Shown here: piece by piece, positions 1-8,838 of the stretch
How positions within the stretch are numbered: position 1 is the stretch's first letter
Layout: each line of letters starts with the position of its first letter
NCBI GenBank assembly: GCA_903923465.1
Contig: CAIXXP010000037.1
Span: 1 to 57,143, forward strand
Direction: 5' to 3'
DNA from: an uncultured Sphingomonadales bacterium
GTDB lineage: Bacteria; Pseudomonadota; Alphaproteobacteria; Sphingomonadales; Sphingomonadaceae
DNA: 57,143 bases
Made by a program: the position numbers and the translations under genes
Notes under the pieces: generated by a model
What the model saw: only the letters and a program-made list of their open reading frames with translations
Database searches by the model: none
What the model was told of the DNA's origin: nothing

Positions 1-6
1 GCAAGC

Positions 7-918
7 ATGAGCAACCCGCCAACCGCGTCCACCACAGAATCCGCCCTCACCCGCTGGCTGCTGGTCGGCCTGTCGCTGGCCTTCCTCGCGCTGTTTCTGG
101 TGCTGCCGCTGGCCCAGGTCTTCGTCGAAGGCTTCAAGGACGGGCTTGGTGTGTGGAAAACGGCAGTCACCAGCCCGGATGCGCTGGCCGCCGTCCGCCT
201 GACCCTGCTGATTGCCGGAATCAGCGTGCCAGCAAATCTGGTGTTCGGCGTTGCCGCAAGCTGGGCCACCGCCAAGTTCGACTTTCCCGGCAAAAGCCTG
301 CTCATCACCCTGATAGACCTGCCCTTTTCGGTATCTCCGGTTGTTTCGGGCATGATCTTCGTGCTGCTGTTTGGCGCGAACAGCGCGGCTGGCCCGTGGC
401 TGCGCGAGCATGACATCAAGATCATCTTTGCCGTGCCCGGCATTGTGCTGGCCACCACCTTCATCACCTTTCCCTTCGTCGCGCGGGAGCTGATCCCCTT
501 GATGCAGGAACAGGGCAAGGATGACGAGGAGGCCGCCATCTCGCTGGGTGCCAATGGCTGGCAGACCTTCTGGCATGTCACCCTGCCCAACATCCGCTGG
601 GGCCTGCTCTATGGCGTGCTGCTGTGCAATGCGCGGGCCATGGGCGAGTTTGGCGCGGTGTCTGTCGTCTCCGGCCATATCCGGGGCGAGACCAACACCA
701 TGCCGCTGCATGTCGAGATCCTCTACAACGAATATGATTTTGTCGGAGCCTTCGCGGTCGCCTCGCTGCTGGCCGGCCTGGCGCTGGTGACGCTTGTCGC
801 CAAGACGCTGCTGGAATGGCGTCTGGAGCATCGCGTCAAAAAAGTGGGAACCGGTTTTTTGACCAAAAGCGACGCGACCACAATGAACGACCTTGACCGA
901 AAGGAAGCTGTCCAGTGA
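7..918 (+). CDS. cysW: Sulfate/thiosulfate ABC transporter permease CysW
   Basis: Inner-membrane permease subunit of the CysPTWA sulfate importer. The 303-aa product has about six hydrophobic segments and a binding-protein-dependent permease EAA loop ([12 protein letters not shown]) near residues 176-187, which docks onto the ATPase. An ATG lies six bases into the window, so the upstream cysT and sulfate-binding genes are presumably just outside. The stop overlaps the start of the next ATPase gene, showing translational coupling. The C-terminal tail is longer and more polar than usual for CysW. Family assignment is firm; sulfate rather than another oxyanion is inferred from the CysA neighbour. 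Confidence 0.93.
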   Translation: MSNPPTASTTESALTRWLLVGLSLAFLALFLVLPLAQVFVEGFKDGLGVWKTAVTSPDALAAVRLTLLIAGISVPANLVFGVAASWATAKFDFPGKSLLITLIDLPFSVSPVVSGMIFVLLFGANSAAGPWLREHDIKIIFAVPGIVLATTFITFPFVARELIPLMQEQGKDDEEAAISLGANGWQTFWHVTLPNIRWGLLYGVLLCNARAMGEFGAVSVVSGHIRGETNTMPLHVEILYNEYDFVGAFAVASLLAGLALVTLVAKTLLEWRLEHRVKKVGTGFLTKSDATTMNDLDRKEAVQ

Positions 919-1892
919 TCGAGCTTAACGCCATAACCAAGCAGTTCGGCGCATATCCCGCGCTGCATGGCATAGACCTGACCATCGACAAGGGCGAGTT
1001 CATCGCCCTGCTCGGCCCCTCGGGCTCGGGCAAGACCACCCTGCTGCGCATCATCGCCGGTCTGGAAGTGCAGGACAGTGGCACGGTAAAGCTGGGCGGC
1101 GAGGACGTCTCGCAGCGCAAGGTAGCCGATCGCGGTGTGGGCTTCGTGTTCCAGCAATATGCTCTGTTCCGCCACATGACCGTGGCCGAAAACATCGGCT
1201 TCGGCCTCAGCGTGCGCCCGCGCAGCCAGCGCCCCGCCAAACAGGCCATCCGCGCCCGCGCCGAGGAACTGCTGGGCCTGGTGCAGCTGGTGGGGCTGGG
1301 TGGCCGCTATCCGGCACAGCTTTCGGGCGGCCAGCGGCAGCGTGTGGCGCTGGCCCGCGCGCTGGCGATAGAGCCGAACCTGCTGTTGCTCGACGAGCCC
1401 TTCGGCGCGCTCGACGCCAAGGTACGCAAGGATCTGCGCCGCTGGCTGCGCGATCTGCATCAGCGGCTGGGCATCACCTCGATCTTCGTCACCCACGACC
1501 AGGAAGAGGCGCTGGAACTGGCCGACCGGGTGGTGGTGATGAACCAGGGCCGCATCGAGCAGGTCGGCACGCCCGAGGAAATCTACATGCAGCCGGCCAC
1601 GCCCTTCGTCTCGCAGTTCGTCGGCGAGACCAATCTACTGCCCGCCGCCAATGGCGCCCCGGCGATCTATGTCCGCCCGCACGAAATCGACATTGTGCCG
1701 CGGGATGGCGAGGCGGTGCAGGTGGGCAATGTCTTCCGCAAGGGCGGTGTGTGGCGCATCGAGGGCCACCTTGCCGCCGATCAGCGTCTGGTCGAAATCG
1801 ACGCCGACGCCAATTTGCCGCCGCCCGCCTCCGGCGACACCATCCTCATCCGCCCCAAGCACCTGCGGACTTTCGCACAGAACGGAGCCTGA
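915..1892 (+). CDS. cysA: Sulfate/thiosulfate ABC transporter ATP-binding protein CysA
   Basis: ATPase that powers sulfate uptake. The 325-aa protein has Walker [10 protein letters not shown] (residues 34-42), Q-loop FVFQQYALF, signature LSGGQRQR (about 136-143), Walker B LLLLDE followed by the D-loop and H-loop VTHDQ, then a C-terminal TOBE-like segment (from about 240) as in full-length CysA. It starts with GTG inside the cysW stop (GTGA overlap). The motif [14 protein letters not shown] is typical of CysA. Confidence 0.95.
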   Translation: MIELNAITKQFGAYPALHGIDLTIDKGEFIALLGPSGSGKTTLLRIIAGLEVQDSGTVKLGGEDVSQRKVADRGVGFVFQQYALFRHMTVAENIGFGLSVRPRSQRPAKQAIRARAEELLGLVQLVGLGGRYPAQLSGGQRQRVALARALAIEPNLLLLDEPFGALDAKVRKDLRRWLRDLHQRLGITSIFVTHDQEEALELADRVVVMNQGRIEQVGTPEEIYMQPATPFVSQFVGETNLLPAANGAPAIYVRPHEIDIVPRDGEAVQVGNVFRKGGVWRIEGHLAADQRLVEIDADANLPPPASGDTILIRPKHLRTFAQNGA

Positions 1893-1894
1893 CC

Positions 1895-2083
1895 ATGACC
1901 AACGCCGCCCAACAGCCCGCCCCTGCCCAATCGACCGAAGCCGCGCGCCTGCTGGAAGAGAGCATCGCCAGCGTGCGCGAGGCCCTGCAAGGCCTGCGCT
2001 ATGGCGCGATTTCGCTGACCGTGCATGAAGGCCGCGTCGTGCAGATCGATGTGACCGAAAAGAAGCGCCTGAAGCCGAACTGA
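1895..2083 (+). CDS. Small DUF2292 (YezD-like) protein
   Basis: A 62-aa protein beginning MTNAAQQPAP, two bases after the cysA stop. The ORF track shows it only as the tail of a longer frame. The core (SIASVREALQGLRYGAISLTVHEGRVVQIDVTEKKR) matches the small YezD/DUF2292 family, which is commonly found next to sulfur-assimilation genes and whose biochemical role is unknown. Linkage at the end of the cys operon suggests co-expression under sulfur limitation. The start is chosen for its fit to the family length and operon spacing. Confidence 0.85.
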   Translation: MTNAAQQPAPAQSTEAARLLEESIASVREALQGLRYGAISLTVHEGRVVQIDVTEKKRLKPN

Positions 2084-2249
2084 ACTGACCGGTTTCGGTC
2101 AGGGCCATTCCCGGCCCTGCCGCCGCGCACCGGCCCATCGGGCATGACCGGGGCCGCGCCCGGTTCCCCTGCCCAAAATGCGCGCTTGATCCGGCCGCGC
2201 CATGCCGACATGACAGCCTTTCTGTAGCGATGCCCTGCGAAAGCCCTTC

Positions 2250-3863
2250 ATGGACGACGATATTCGAACCGGAATTGATGAGTCGCTACGGGAATCCACG
2301 CGGGACCCGCAGCTGATGCAGGCGGCGCTGGCGCTGCACCGCAACCAGTTGTCCATCGCCGAGCCGCTGCTGAAGGCGCATCTGAAGCAGAACCCGTTCA
2401 ACGTCGCGGCCATGCGCATGCTGGCCGAACTGGCTGGCCGCATCGCCCGCTATCAGGATGCCGAAAAGCTGTTGCGCCGGGCGCTGGAACTGGCGCCCTC
2501 CTTCACCCCGGCGCGCTCCAACCTCGCCATGCTGCTCTACCGCACCAGCCGCCTCACCGAGGCGCTGGAGGAACTGGCGCTGGTGGCCGAGGATAGCGGC
2601 GAGGAGGCCAGCGACCTGCGCGCGGCGGTGCTGGGCCGGCTGGGCGAGTTCGACGAGGCGCTGGCGCTGTACGAGACCATCTTGCGGCAACACCCGGCGC
2701 AGGCCGGCCTGTGGCTGTCCTATGGCCATGTGCTGAAGACCGTGGGCCGACTGGAGGATGGCATTGCCGCCTACCGCCGCGCCATCGCGCTCGCCCCGCA
2801 ACTGGGCGATGCCTGGTGGAGTCTCGCCAACCTGAAGACAGTCCGCTTCGGCGAGGACGATGTCGCGACGATGGAGGCGGCGATGGCCACGCCCGGCCTT
2901 GCCGACGAAGACCGCTTTCACCTCGAATTCGCCCTGGGCAAGGCTTTCGAGGACCGGGGCGAGCCCGCCCGCGCCTTCGCCTGTTATGTCGAAGCCAACC
3001 GCCACCGCCGCGCGCTCATCCAATATGACGCCGCCGCCATCCACACCGCCAGCGAGCGCGGTGCCGCCGCCTTCACCCCCGCCTATTTCGCCGAGCGGCA
3101 AGGCTTTGGCTGCCCGGCGCCCGACCCGATTTTCATTATCGGCATGCCGCGCGCCGGCTCCACGCTGGTCGAACAGATCCTTGCCAGCCACTCGGCGGTG
3201 GAGGCGATCAACGAATTGCCCGATATTCCCATGCTGTGGAACGCGCTCGGCGATTCCGGGACGAATGATCCGCTGGCCGCCTGCCTCGCACTGGATGCCC
3301 AGGGCGCCGCGAGGATTGGCGAGGAATACCTCGCCCGCGTCGCCCCGCAGCGCAAGACCAGCCGCCCCTATTTCATCGACAAGCTGCCCAACAACTGGCG
3401 CTATGTCGGCTTCATCAAGACCATACTGCCGAATGCGAAGATCGTCGATGCACGGCGCCATCCGCTCTCCTGCGGCTTTTCCAATTTCAAGCAGCACTAT
3501 GCGCGGGGGCAGAATTTCTCTTACGATCTGGCGGATATCGGCCATTATTATGCGGATTATGTGCGGCTGCTGGCGAAGCTGGAAGCGGCGGTGCCGGGCG
3601 GCATGCACCGGGTGATTTACGAGAACATGGTGGCCAGCACGGAGGCGGAGATCCGCCAACTGCTGGCCGCCCTCGGCCTGCCTTTCGAGGACGCCTGCCT
3701 GACCTTCCACCAGACCGAGCGCGCCGTGCGCACGCCGTCGTCCGAACAGGTGCGCAGCGCCATCTTCCGCTCGGGCACGGAAAACTGGCAGGCCTTCGAG
3801 GAATGGCTCGGCCCGTTGAAGGCGGCGCTGGGCGAGGTGCTGGAGCGCTATCCCCACACCTGA
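2250..3863 (+). CDS. Tetratricopeptide-repeat sulfotransferase
   Basis: A 537-aa two-domain protein. Residues about 25-250 are TPR-like helices (repeated A-x-x-L-x-R-A-L-x-L-P type units). The C-terminal half is a PAPS-dependent sulfotransferase with the 5'-phosphosulfate loop IFIIGMPRAGSTLVEQIL at about 294-311 and a 3'-phosphate-binding segment DARRHPLSCGFSNF near 400. It would transfer sulfate from PAPS to an unidentified acceptor, with the TPR domain perhaps recruiting it. The gene lies 166 bp after the cys operon and before a TonB-dependent receptor, which suggests a link to sulfur or sulfated-substrate metabolism. No signal peptide is visible, so it is probably cytoplasmic. Confidence 0.88.
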   Translation: MDDDIRTGIDESLRESTRDPQLMQAALALHRNQLSIAEPLLKAHLKQNPFNVAAMRMLAELAGRIARYQDAEKLLRRALELAPSFTPARSNLAMLLYRTSRLTEALEELALVAEDSGEEASDLRAAVLGRLGEFDEALALYETILRQHPAQAGLWLSYGHVLKTVGRLEDGIAAYRRAIALAPQLGDAWWSLANLKTVRFGEDDVATMEAAMATPGLADEDRFHLEFALGKAFEDRGEPARAFACYVEANRHRRALIQYDAAAIHTASERGAAAFTPAYFAERQGFGCPAPDPIFIIGMPRAGSTLVEQILASHSAVEAINELPDIPMLWNALGDSGTNDPLAACLALDAQGAARIGEEYLARVAPQRKTSRPYFIDKLPNNWRYVGFIKTILPNAKIVDARRHPLSCGFSNFKQHYARGQNFSYDLADIGHYYADYVRLLAKLEAAVPGGMHRVIYENMVASTEAEIRQLLAALGLPFEDACLTFHQTERAVRTPSSEQVRSAIFRSGTENWQAFEEWLGPLKAALGEVLERYPHT

Positions 3864-3975
3864 CGCGAAAATGCCACAACCCCAAACACATTTCGCACTG
3901 CAGCAATCCCGGGCTTGGCCAGGACAAACGGTTGTTGTAACAAAATTGCCTCGAGATAACTGGAAGGGGCACCCC

Positions 3976-6441
3976 ATGGGTTCAGGTTTTGCGTCGCGCG
4001 CGCATCGGCATTCCGCTTGCGCGCTGTTGGTGGGCACGATTTTGGCGAGCACGCCCGCCTTGGCGCAGTCCGCCCCCGCCCCTGCACTCTCTGGCGCCAA
4101 CGCGCCCGCGGCCGAGGGTAACGAGATCGTCGTCACCGCGCAAAAGCGCTCTGAAACCCTGCAGAATGTGCCCATCAGCATCGAGGCTCTCTCGTCCAAG
4201 AAGCTGGAGGACAACCACGTCGCCAGCTTCGACGATTACGCCCGCCTGCTGCCCTCGGTCAGCTATCAGTCCTTCGCCGGGCCGGGCCAGTCGCAGATCT
4301 ATTTCCGCGGCATCTCCTCGGGCAGCGAGAGCAACGGCAGCCACGCCGGCTCGCAGCCGACCAGCGCCCTCTACATCGACGAAATCCCGCTGACCACCAT
4401 CGCCGGCGCGGTCGATCTGCACATGTACGACATGCAGCGCGTCGAGGCGCTCTCCGGCCCGCAGGGCACGCTGTATGGCGCCAGCTCGCTGTCGGGCACG
4501 TTGCGGCTGATTACCAACAAGCCCAACCCCAACCGCTTCGAGGCGGGAATCGACGTCTCCGGCACCACCTTTGCCAAGGGCGCCAATTCCAGCGGCGGCA
4601 GCATCGATGCGTTCATCAACCTGCCGCTGGGCCACGGCATGGCCCTGCGCGCATCGGGCTTCTACGAGCGCGATGGCGGCTATATCAGCAACATTCCGGG
4701 CACGCGCACCTACACGGTGAACATCGGGCCGGGCGGCCCAGCCGGGCCCCTCACCGTCAGCAACGCGGCCTATGTGAAAAAGAACTTCAACGATGTCGAG
4801 ACCGCCGGCGGCCGCGCCGCGCTGGGCATCGATCTGGACGACAACTGGACCGTCACGCCCGCCGTCATCTACCAGAACCAGAAGACCCACGGCACCTTCC
4901 TCTTTGGCCCCCAAAAAGGCGATGCCATCGTTCCCGCGGTAGGCGACCTGCAGGTGCAGGACTACTCACCGGATTACGGCAGCGATGAATGGACCCAGGC
5001 CGCGCTGACCATCCACGGCAAGCTGAGCAACTGGGACGTGACCTATGCCGGCGGCTATTTCACCCGCCATCTGGATGTGGTGCAGGATTATTCCGATTAT
5101 TCAGTCAATTATCAGAATGCCGGCCACTACTACTACAACAGCTTCTACACCAATTCAGGCGGCAACCTGAACCCCGGCCAGATCTATCACGGGCACGATG
5201 ACTACACGAAGCTGAGCAACGAATTGCGCGTATCCTCGCCTTCCACCGAGCCTTTCCGCATCACTGCCGGCCTGTTCATGCAGCGCCAGACCGACAAGAT
5301 CGTGGCCGACTATGAAGTTGCGGGCCTGGCCGGCAGCGCGTCCAGCAAATACGCTGTGCATGGCTGCGGTGATGATGTGTTCTGCACCCGCGTCTACCGC
5401 GTCGACCGCGATTATGCCGCCTTCGCCGATGCCTCCTACGACATCACCTCGCGGCTCACGCTCTCTGGCGGCATTCGTGGTTTCAACGCCAACAATTCCG
5501 CCGTTGGCTTCTCCGGCACGCAGAGCAACTACAACGGCACCTCGTCCAGCGGCGTGACCTGTATTGCGCCGACGGATGGATTTGCCCCGTGCATCCTGTT
5601 CCACAAGGCCGCCGACAAGTCCGGCGAGGTGCACCGCGCCAACCTAAGCTGGAAGATCGACGGCACGCATATGGTTTATGCGACCTATTCCACCGGCTAT
5701 CGTCCGGGTGGGATCAACCGCTTCACCGGGGTCGATCCCTACCGCCCAGACACGCTGACCAACTATGAGCTGGGCGCGAAAACCTCGTGGTTCAACCACA
5801 TGTTGACCGTGAACGTGGCGATTTATGACGAGGAATGGCGCAATGCCCAGTTCCAGCTGACGACACCGAATTCCAACGGCACGCTCAGCACCTACAACAT
5901 CGGCAGCGCCCGGGTGCGCGGTGCGGAGGGTGACTTCTCGCTGAACCTCGGCCAGATCACCTTCTCGGGCAGTGGCGCCTATACCGACGGCAAGCTGACC
6001 AGCAGCGTCTGCCAGCTGGCGCAATCGGGGCCGAATATCGGCAATCCGGACTGCACGCTGCCCAAAATCGCCCTGTCCGGCGATTCCCTGCCGATCCAGC
6101 CGAAATTCAAGGGCAACCTCACGCTGCGCTACAAATTCGATGTCGGCAAGGCGAAGGCCTATGCGCAGGCCGTGGTCAACCATCAGTCGAGCGTGCGTTC
6201 GGCGCTGGTGGATGCCGATGCCGCCGCCTTTGGCCCGATCTCCGGCTTCTCCACCGTCGATTTCGCGCTGGGCGCCACGGTCTCGTCGTGGAAGGCGGAG
6301 TTCTACGTGCAGAACGCCTTCGACCAACGCGGCATTCTCAGCCTCAACGCGGTGTGCATCCCCTCGGCCTGCGCGCAATATGGCCGGGCCTATCCCACCA
6401 AGCCGCAGCAGTTCGGCATCAAGCTGGGCGAGAAGTTCTGA
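3976..6441 (+). CDS. TonB-dependent outer-membrane receptor
   Basis: An 821-aa outer-membrane active transporter. The ATG at 3976 is preferred over the upstream track start because GGAAGGGG lies just upstream and a signal peptide follows (ending near ALAQS). A TonB box-like EIVVTAQKR comes next, then the plug domain (RGISS; VEALSGPQGTLYGASSLSG) and a 22-strand-type barrel ending in the aromatic terminus LGEKF. This is the common sphingomonad IPR000531-type receptor. Its substrate is unknown; the sulfotransferase and sulfate importer neighbours make a sulfur-containing ligand possible but unproven. Confidence 0.92.
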   Translation: MGSGFASRAHRHSACALLVGTILASTPALAQSAPAPALSGANAPAAEGNEIVVTAQKRSETLQNVPISIEALSSKKLEDNHVASFDDYARLLPSVSYQSFAGPGQSQIYFRGISSGSESNGSHAGSQPTSALYIDEIPLTTIAGAVDLHMYDMQRVEALSGPQGTLYGASSLSGTLRLITNKPNPNRFEAGIDVSGTTFAKGANSSGGSIDAFINLPLGHGMALRASGFYERDGGYISNIPGTRTYTVNIGPGGPAGPLTVSNAAYVKKNFNDVETAGGRAALGIDLDDNWTVTPAVIYQNQKTHGTFLFGPQKGDAIVPAVGDLQVQDYSPDYGSDEWTQAALTIHGKLSNWDVTYAGGYFTRHLDVVQDYSDYSVNYQNAGHYYYNSFYTNSGGNLNPGQIYHGHDDYTKLSNELRVSSPSTEPFRITAGLFMQRQTDKIVADYEVAGLAGSASSKYAVHGCGDDVFCTRVYRVDRDYAAFADASYDITSRLTLSGGIRGFNANNSAVGFSGTQSNYNGTSSSGVTCIAPTDGFAPCILFHKAADKSGEVHRANLSWKIDGTHMVYATYSTGYRPGGINRFTGVDPYRPDTLTNYELGAKTSWFNHMLTVNVAIYDEEWRNAQFQLTTPNSNGTLSTYNIGSARVRGAEGDFSLNLGQITFSGSGAYTDGKLTSSVCQLAQSGPNIGNPDCTLPKIALSGDSLPIQPKFKGNLTLRYKFDVGKAKAYAQAVVNHQSSVRSALVDADAAAFGPISGFSTVDFALGATVSSWKAEFYVQNAFDQRGILSLNAVCIPSACAQYGRAYPTKPQQFGIKLGEKF

Positions 6442-6447
6442 CCCAAT

Positions 6448-6476
6448 GGCGCGGCTGGGCTGAGCCCGGTCGCGCC
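6448..6476. terminator. GC-rich hairpin in convergent gap
   Basis: The 35-bp gap between the receptor gene and modC contains a hairpin with GGCGCG/CGCGCC outer arms and CTGGGC/GCCCGG inner arms (one wobble) around a 3-nt loop. It has no U-tract, so it could be a weak terminator for either strand. Confidence 0.4.
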
Positions 6477-7106
6477 CTAACCCGCATCCATGGCGATGAC
6501 CTGCCCCGCCAGCCGCGCCACCTCGGCGGCGTCGTGGCTGACATAGAGGATGGGCAGTTCCAGTTCGTCGCGGATACGCTCGATCACCCCGATGATCTCC
6601 TCGCGCCGCGCGGCATCCAGCGAGGCCAGCGGCTCGTCCATCGCCAGAAAGCGCGGCGCCGACAGCAAGGCCCGGCCAATTGCCACCCGCTGCGCCTCGC
6701 CGCCTGACAGGGTACGCGGCCGCCGCCCGAGCAAATGGCCGATGCCCAGAAAAGCGCAGGCCTCCTCCAGCGACATCCAGCGCCGCTCGGGGCTGGCCAG
6801 CCGCCAGCCATACAGCAGATTATCGCGCACGGTCAGATGCGGAAACAGCCGCGCATCCTGAAACACATATCCGCAGGCCCGCTGTTGCGGCGGCAGGTTC
6901 ACCCGGCCGGTGCTGTCGAACAGCACCCGGCCCGCCACCACAACCCGTCCTGACTCGGGGCGCAACAGCCCGGCCACCGCGTCCAGCACGCTGGTTTTGC
7001 CGGCGCCGGATGCGCCGAACAGCGCCACCAGCCGGCTCTGCCCGACAAAGCTGACGGCGATGCGCCGCGCACCGCGAACCAACTGGAGATCGACCTCAAA
7101 GCACAT
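6477..7106 (-). CDS. modC: Molybdate ABC transporter ATP-binding protein ModC, short form
   Basis: ATPase of the molybdate importer, 209 aa. Walker A FGASGAGKTS (about 30-39), signature LSGGEAQRVAIGRALL, Walker B FLAMDEPLASLD and H-loop YVSHD are all present. Full-length ModC (about 350 aa) carries a C-terminal TOBE/Mop molybdate-binding domain; here the protein ends just after the NBD, so trans-inhibition by molybdate through that domain is absent. It overlaps modB by 11 bases. The stop sits in the convergent gap, and no remnant Mop coding is seen beyond it. Confidence 0.92.
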   Translation of the reverse strand: MCFEVDLQLVRGARRIAVSFVGQSRLVALFGASGAGKTSVLDAVAGLLRPESGRVVVAGRVLFDSTGRVNLPPQQRACGYVFQDARLFPHLTVRDNLLYGWRLASPERRWMSLEEACAFLGIGHLLGRRPRTLSGGEAQRVAIGRALLSAPRFLAMDEPLASLDAARREEIIGVIERIRDELELPILYVSHDAAEVARLAGQVIAMDAG

Positions 7107-7797
7107 GCTGCTGCCGCCCCGGCCCCGCGCCCCGCCGCGTCAGCACTTCGGACGCCACCAGCGCCCCCAGCGACAGCACCACCGAGACCACCGCCAGCCG
7201 GGCGGCGGTGGCATCACCATCAGGCAGTTGCAGCGCGCCATAAATCGCCAGCGGCAGCGTCTGCGTCTCGCCGGGAATGTTCGAGACAAAGGTGATCGTC
7301 GCGCCAAACTCGCCGAGGCACCGGGCAAAGCCCAGCACCATGCCCGCCAGCACCCCCGGCCCGGAAAGCGGCAGGGTGATGGTGGCAAAGCTGCGCCACG
7401 GCCCCGCCCCCAGCGTGCGCGCCGCGCCTTCCAGCCGTGGATCCACCGCCTCCAGCGACAGGCGAATGGCGCGCACCATCAGCGGCAGTGCCATCACCGC
7501 CGCCGCCAGCGCCGCGCCGGTCCAGCGGAACAGCAGCGAGATGCCTAAATGCGCGAGCAACCGTCCTCCCGGCCCATGCGCGCCAAAGGCCAGCAGCAGC
7601 AGCCAGCCGGTCACCACCGGGGGCAGCACCAGCGGCAGATGCACCACCGCGTCCAGCAGCACCCGCCCGGCAAAATGCACCCGCGCCAGCGCCCAGGCCA
7701 GCGCGAAGGCCACCGGCAAGGCCCCCAGCATCGCCACACCGCCCACCTTCAGCGATAGCGCGACAATGCCCCACTCCCCGGGCGATAGCAGGGTCAT
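7096..7797 (-). CDS. modB: Molybdate ABC transporter permease ModB
   Basis: Inner-membrane permease, 233 aa, with five to six hydrophobic segments and an EAA-type loop (GAARTLGAGPWRSFATITLPL) characteristic of ModB/CysW permeases. The motif FARCLGEFGATITFVSNIPGETQTLPLAIY is diagnostic of ModB. The gene lies between modA and modC in the usual A-B-C order. Confidence 0.95.
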   Translation of the reverse strand: MTLLSPGEWGIVALSLKVGGVAMLGALPVAFALAWALARVHFAGRVLLDAVVHLPLVLPPVVTGWLLLLAFGAHGPGGRLLAHLGISLLFRWTGAALAAAVMALPLMVRAIRLSLEAVDPRLEGAARTLGAGPWRSFATITLPLSGPGVLAGMVLGFARCLGEFGATITFVSNIPGETQTLPLAIYGALQLPDGDATAARLAVVSVVLSLGALVASEVLTRRGAGPGRQQHVL

Positions 7798-7816
7798 TCG
7801 CGCAGGCTCCAGACGC

Positions 7817-8653
7817 TCAGTTCACGCCGAACCCGAAGCGGCGGAAGATCGCTTTGCCCGCGCCGGAGCGCAGAAAGGCGGCAAAGCCCACCGCCTCGGG
7901 ATTGGCGGGCGTCTGGCTGAAGGACGGCACCAGCAGGGCGAGCGGATAGCGGATCGGCTCGTGGCTGCTCTCGGGGAACGTGGCCACCACCCGCACCCTG
8001 GGTTCGGCTCGCGCATCGGTGGCATAGACGATGCCCAGCGGCACCTCGCCGCGCGCCACCAGCGCCAGGGCAGAGCGCACGCTGTCGGTCCCGGCGATCT
8101 TGCCGGCCACCTGCGGCCACACCCCCAGATTTGTGAGCGCCTGTTTGGCATAGCGGCCCGCGGGCACCGAATCGACAGCGCCCGTGGCCAGCCTGCCCCC
8201 ATTTGATCCGGCCCCCAGCGCCTGCGCCAGCGGGAAGCCGGGGGCGATGCGCAGGGCAAGGGTGCTGCCCGCAGGCGCCACCAGCACCAGCGCGTTGGTC
8301 AGCAGGTTGACCCGGCTGCCATCGCGCAACAGCCCGCGCGCGGCCACATGATCCATCCATTCCTCATCGGCGGAGATGAAAATATCGGCCGGTGCACCCG
8401 CCTCGATCTGCCGCGCGAGTGCGGAGGATGCCGCCAGCGACAGTACCGGGCGCGGGTGACCCTTGGCCGCCCAGGCATCGGCGGCCTGATTCAGTGATTC
8501 CTGTAAGCTGGCCGCCGCCAGCACCACGGGAGCCACCGGCCCGGTGGGCGCATCCGCCGCAGCGGGCGCCGACGCCAGTGCCAGCGCGCCGAACGCCGCC
8601 AGCAACCGGTTCAGCCATGCCCTCGCGCCATGCGCCTTGATCGCGTGAACCAT
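7817..8653 (-). CDS. modA: Molybdate-binding periplasmic protein ModA
   Basis: Periplasmic solute-binding protein, 278 aa from the ATG at 8653. This start gives a clean signal peptide ending ASAPAAADA; the longer track start adds an implausible 42-residue leader. ModA features include VLAAASLQESLNQ at the mature N-terminus, the ligand region LAASSALARQIEAGAPADIFISAD, and the C-terminal SGAGKAIFRRFGF. It is the first gene of modABC, with a ModE-like palindrome 46 bp upstream. Confidence 0.94.
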   Translation of the reverse strand: MVHAIKAHGARAWLNRLLAAFGALALASAPAAADAPTGPVAPVVLAAASLQESLNQAADAWAAKGHPRPVLSLAASSALARQIEAGAPADIFISADEEWMDHVAARGLLRDGSRVNLLTNALVLVAPAGSTLALRIAPGFPLAQALGAGSNGGRLATGAVDSVPAGRYAKQALTNLGVWPQVAGKIAGTDSVRSALALVARGEVPLGIVYATDARAEPRVRVVATFPESSHEPIRYPLALLVPSFSQTPANPEAVGFAAFLRSGAGKAIFRRFGFGVN

Positions 8654-8698
8654 CCTTGTGCCTCCTGCCGGCGGGCGATCGGGGCCGCCACCGGTATC

Positions 8699-8720
8699 TC
8701 TATATTTCACAGTATATAGA
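8699..8720. promoter_or_regulatory. ModE-like operator upstream of modA
   Basis: The arms TCTATAT (8699-8705) and ATATAGA (8714-8720) form an inverted repeat. Read as TATAT-N7-TATAT it fits the published ModE box pattern TATAT-N7/8-TAYAT. A minus-strand -10-like TATACT overlaps it, so molybdate-loaded ModE could block modA transcription. No modE gene is in the window. The identification rests on the pattern alone. Confidence 0.6.
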
Positions 8721-8838
8721 AATATCGACGCTGAGAAGCCCCATTGGTCGCGGCGCGCAAAGCACGCCCTGCCCGGCACGCTTGCGCCCGCGGCAGCACT
8801 GAGGCACGTTGCCGCGCGGGAGACAGGAGAAGGCGCGC

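Noticed and set aside
2286-4214. 642-aa minus-strand ORF opposite the sulfotransferase and receptor
   Set aside because: The composition is Arg/Gly/Ala-biased without domains; it is an antisense shadow of real genes in high-GC DNA.
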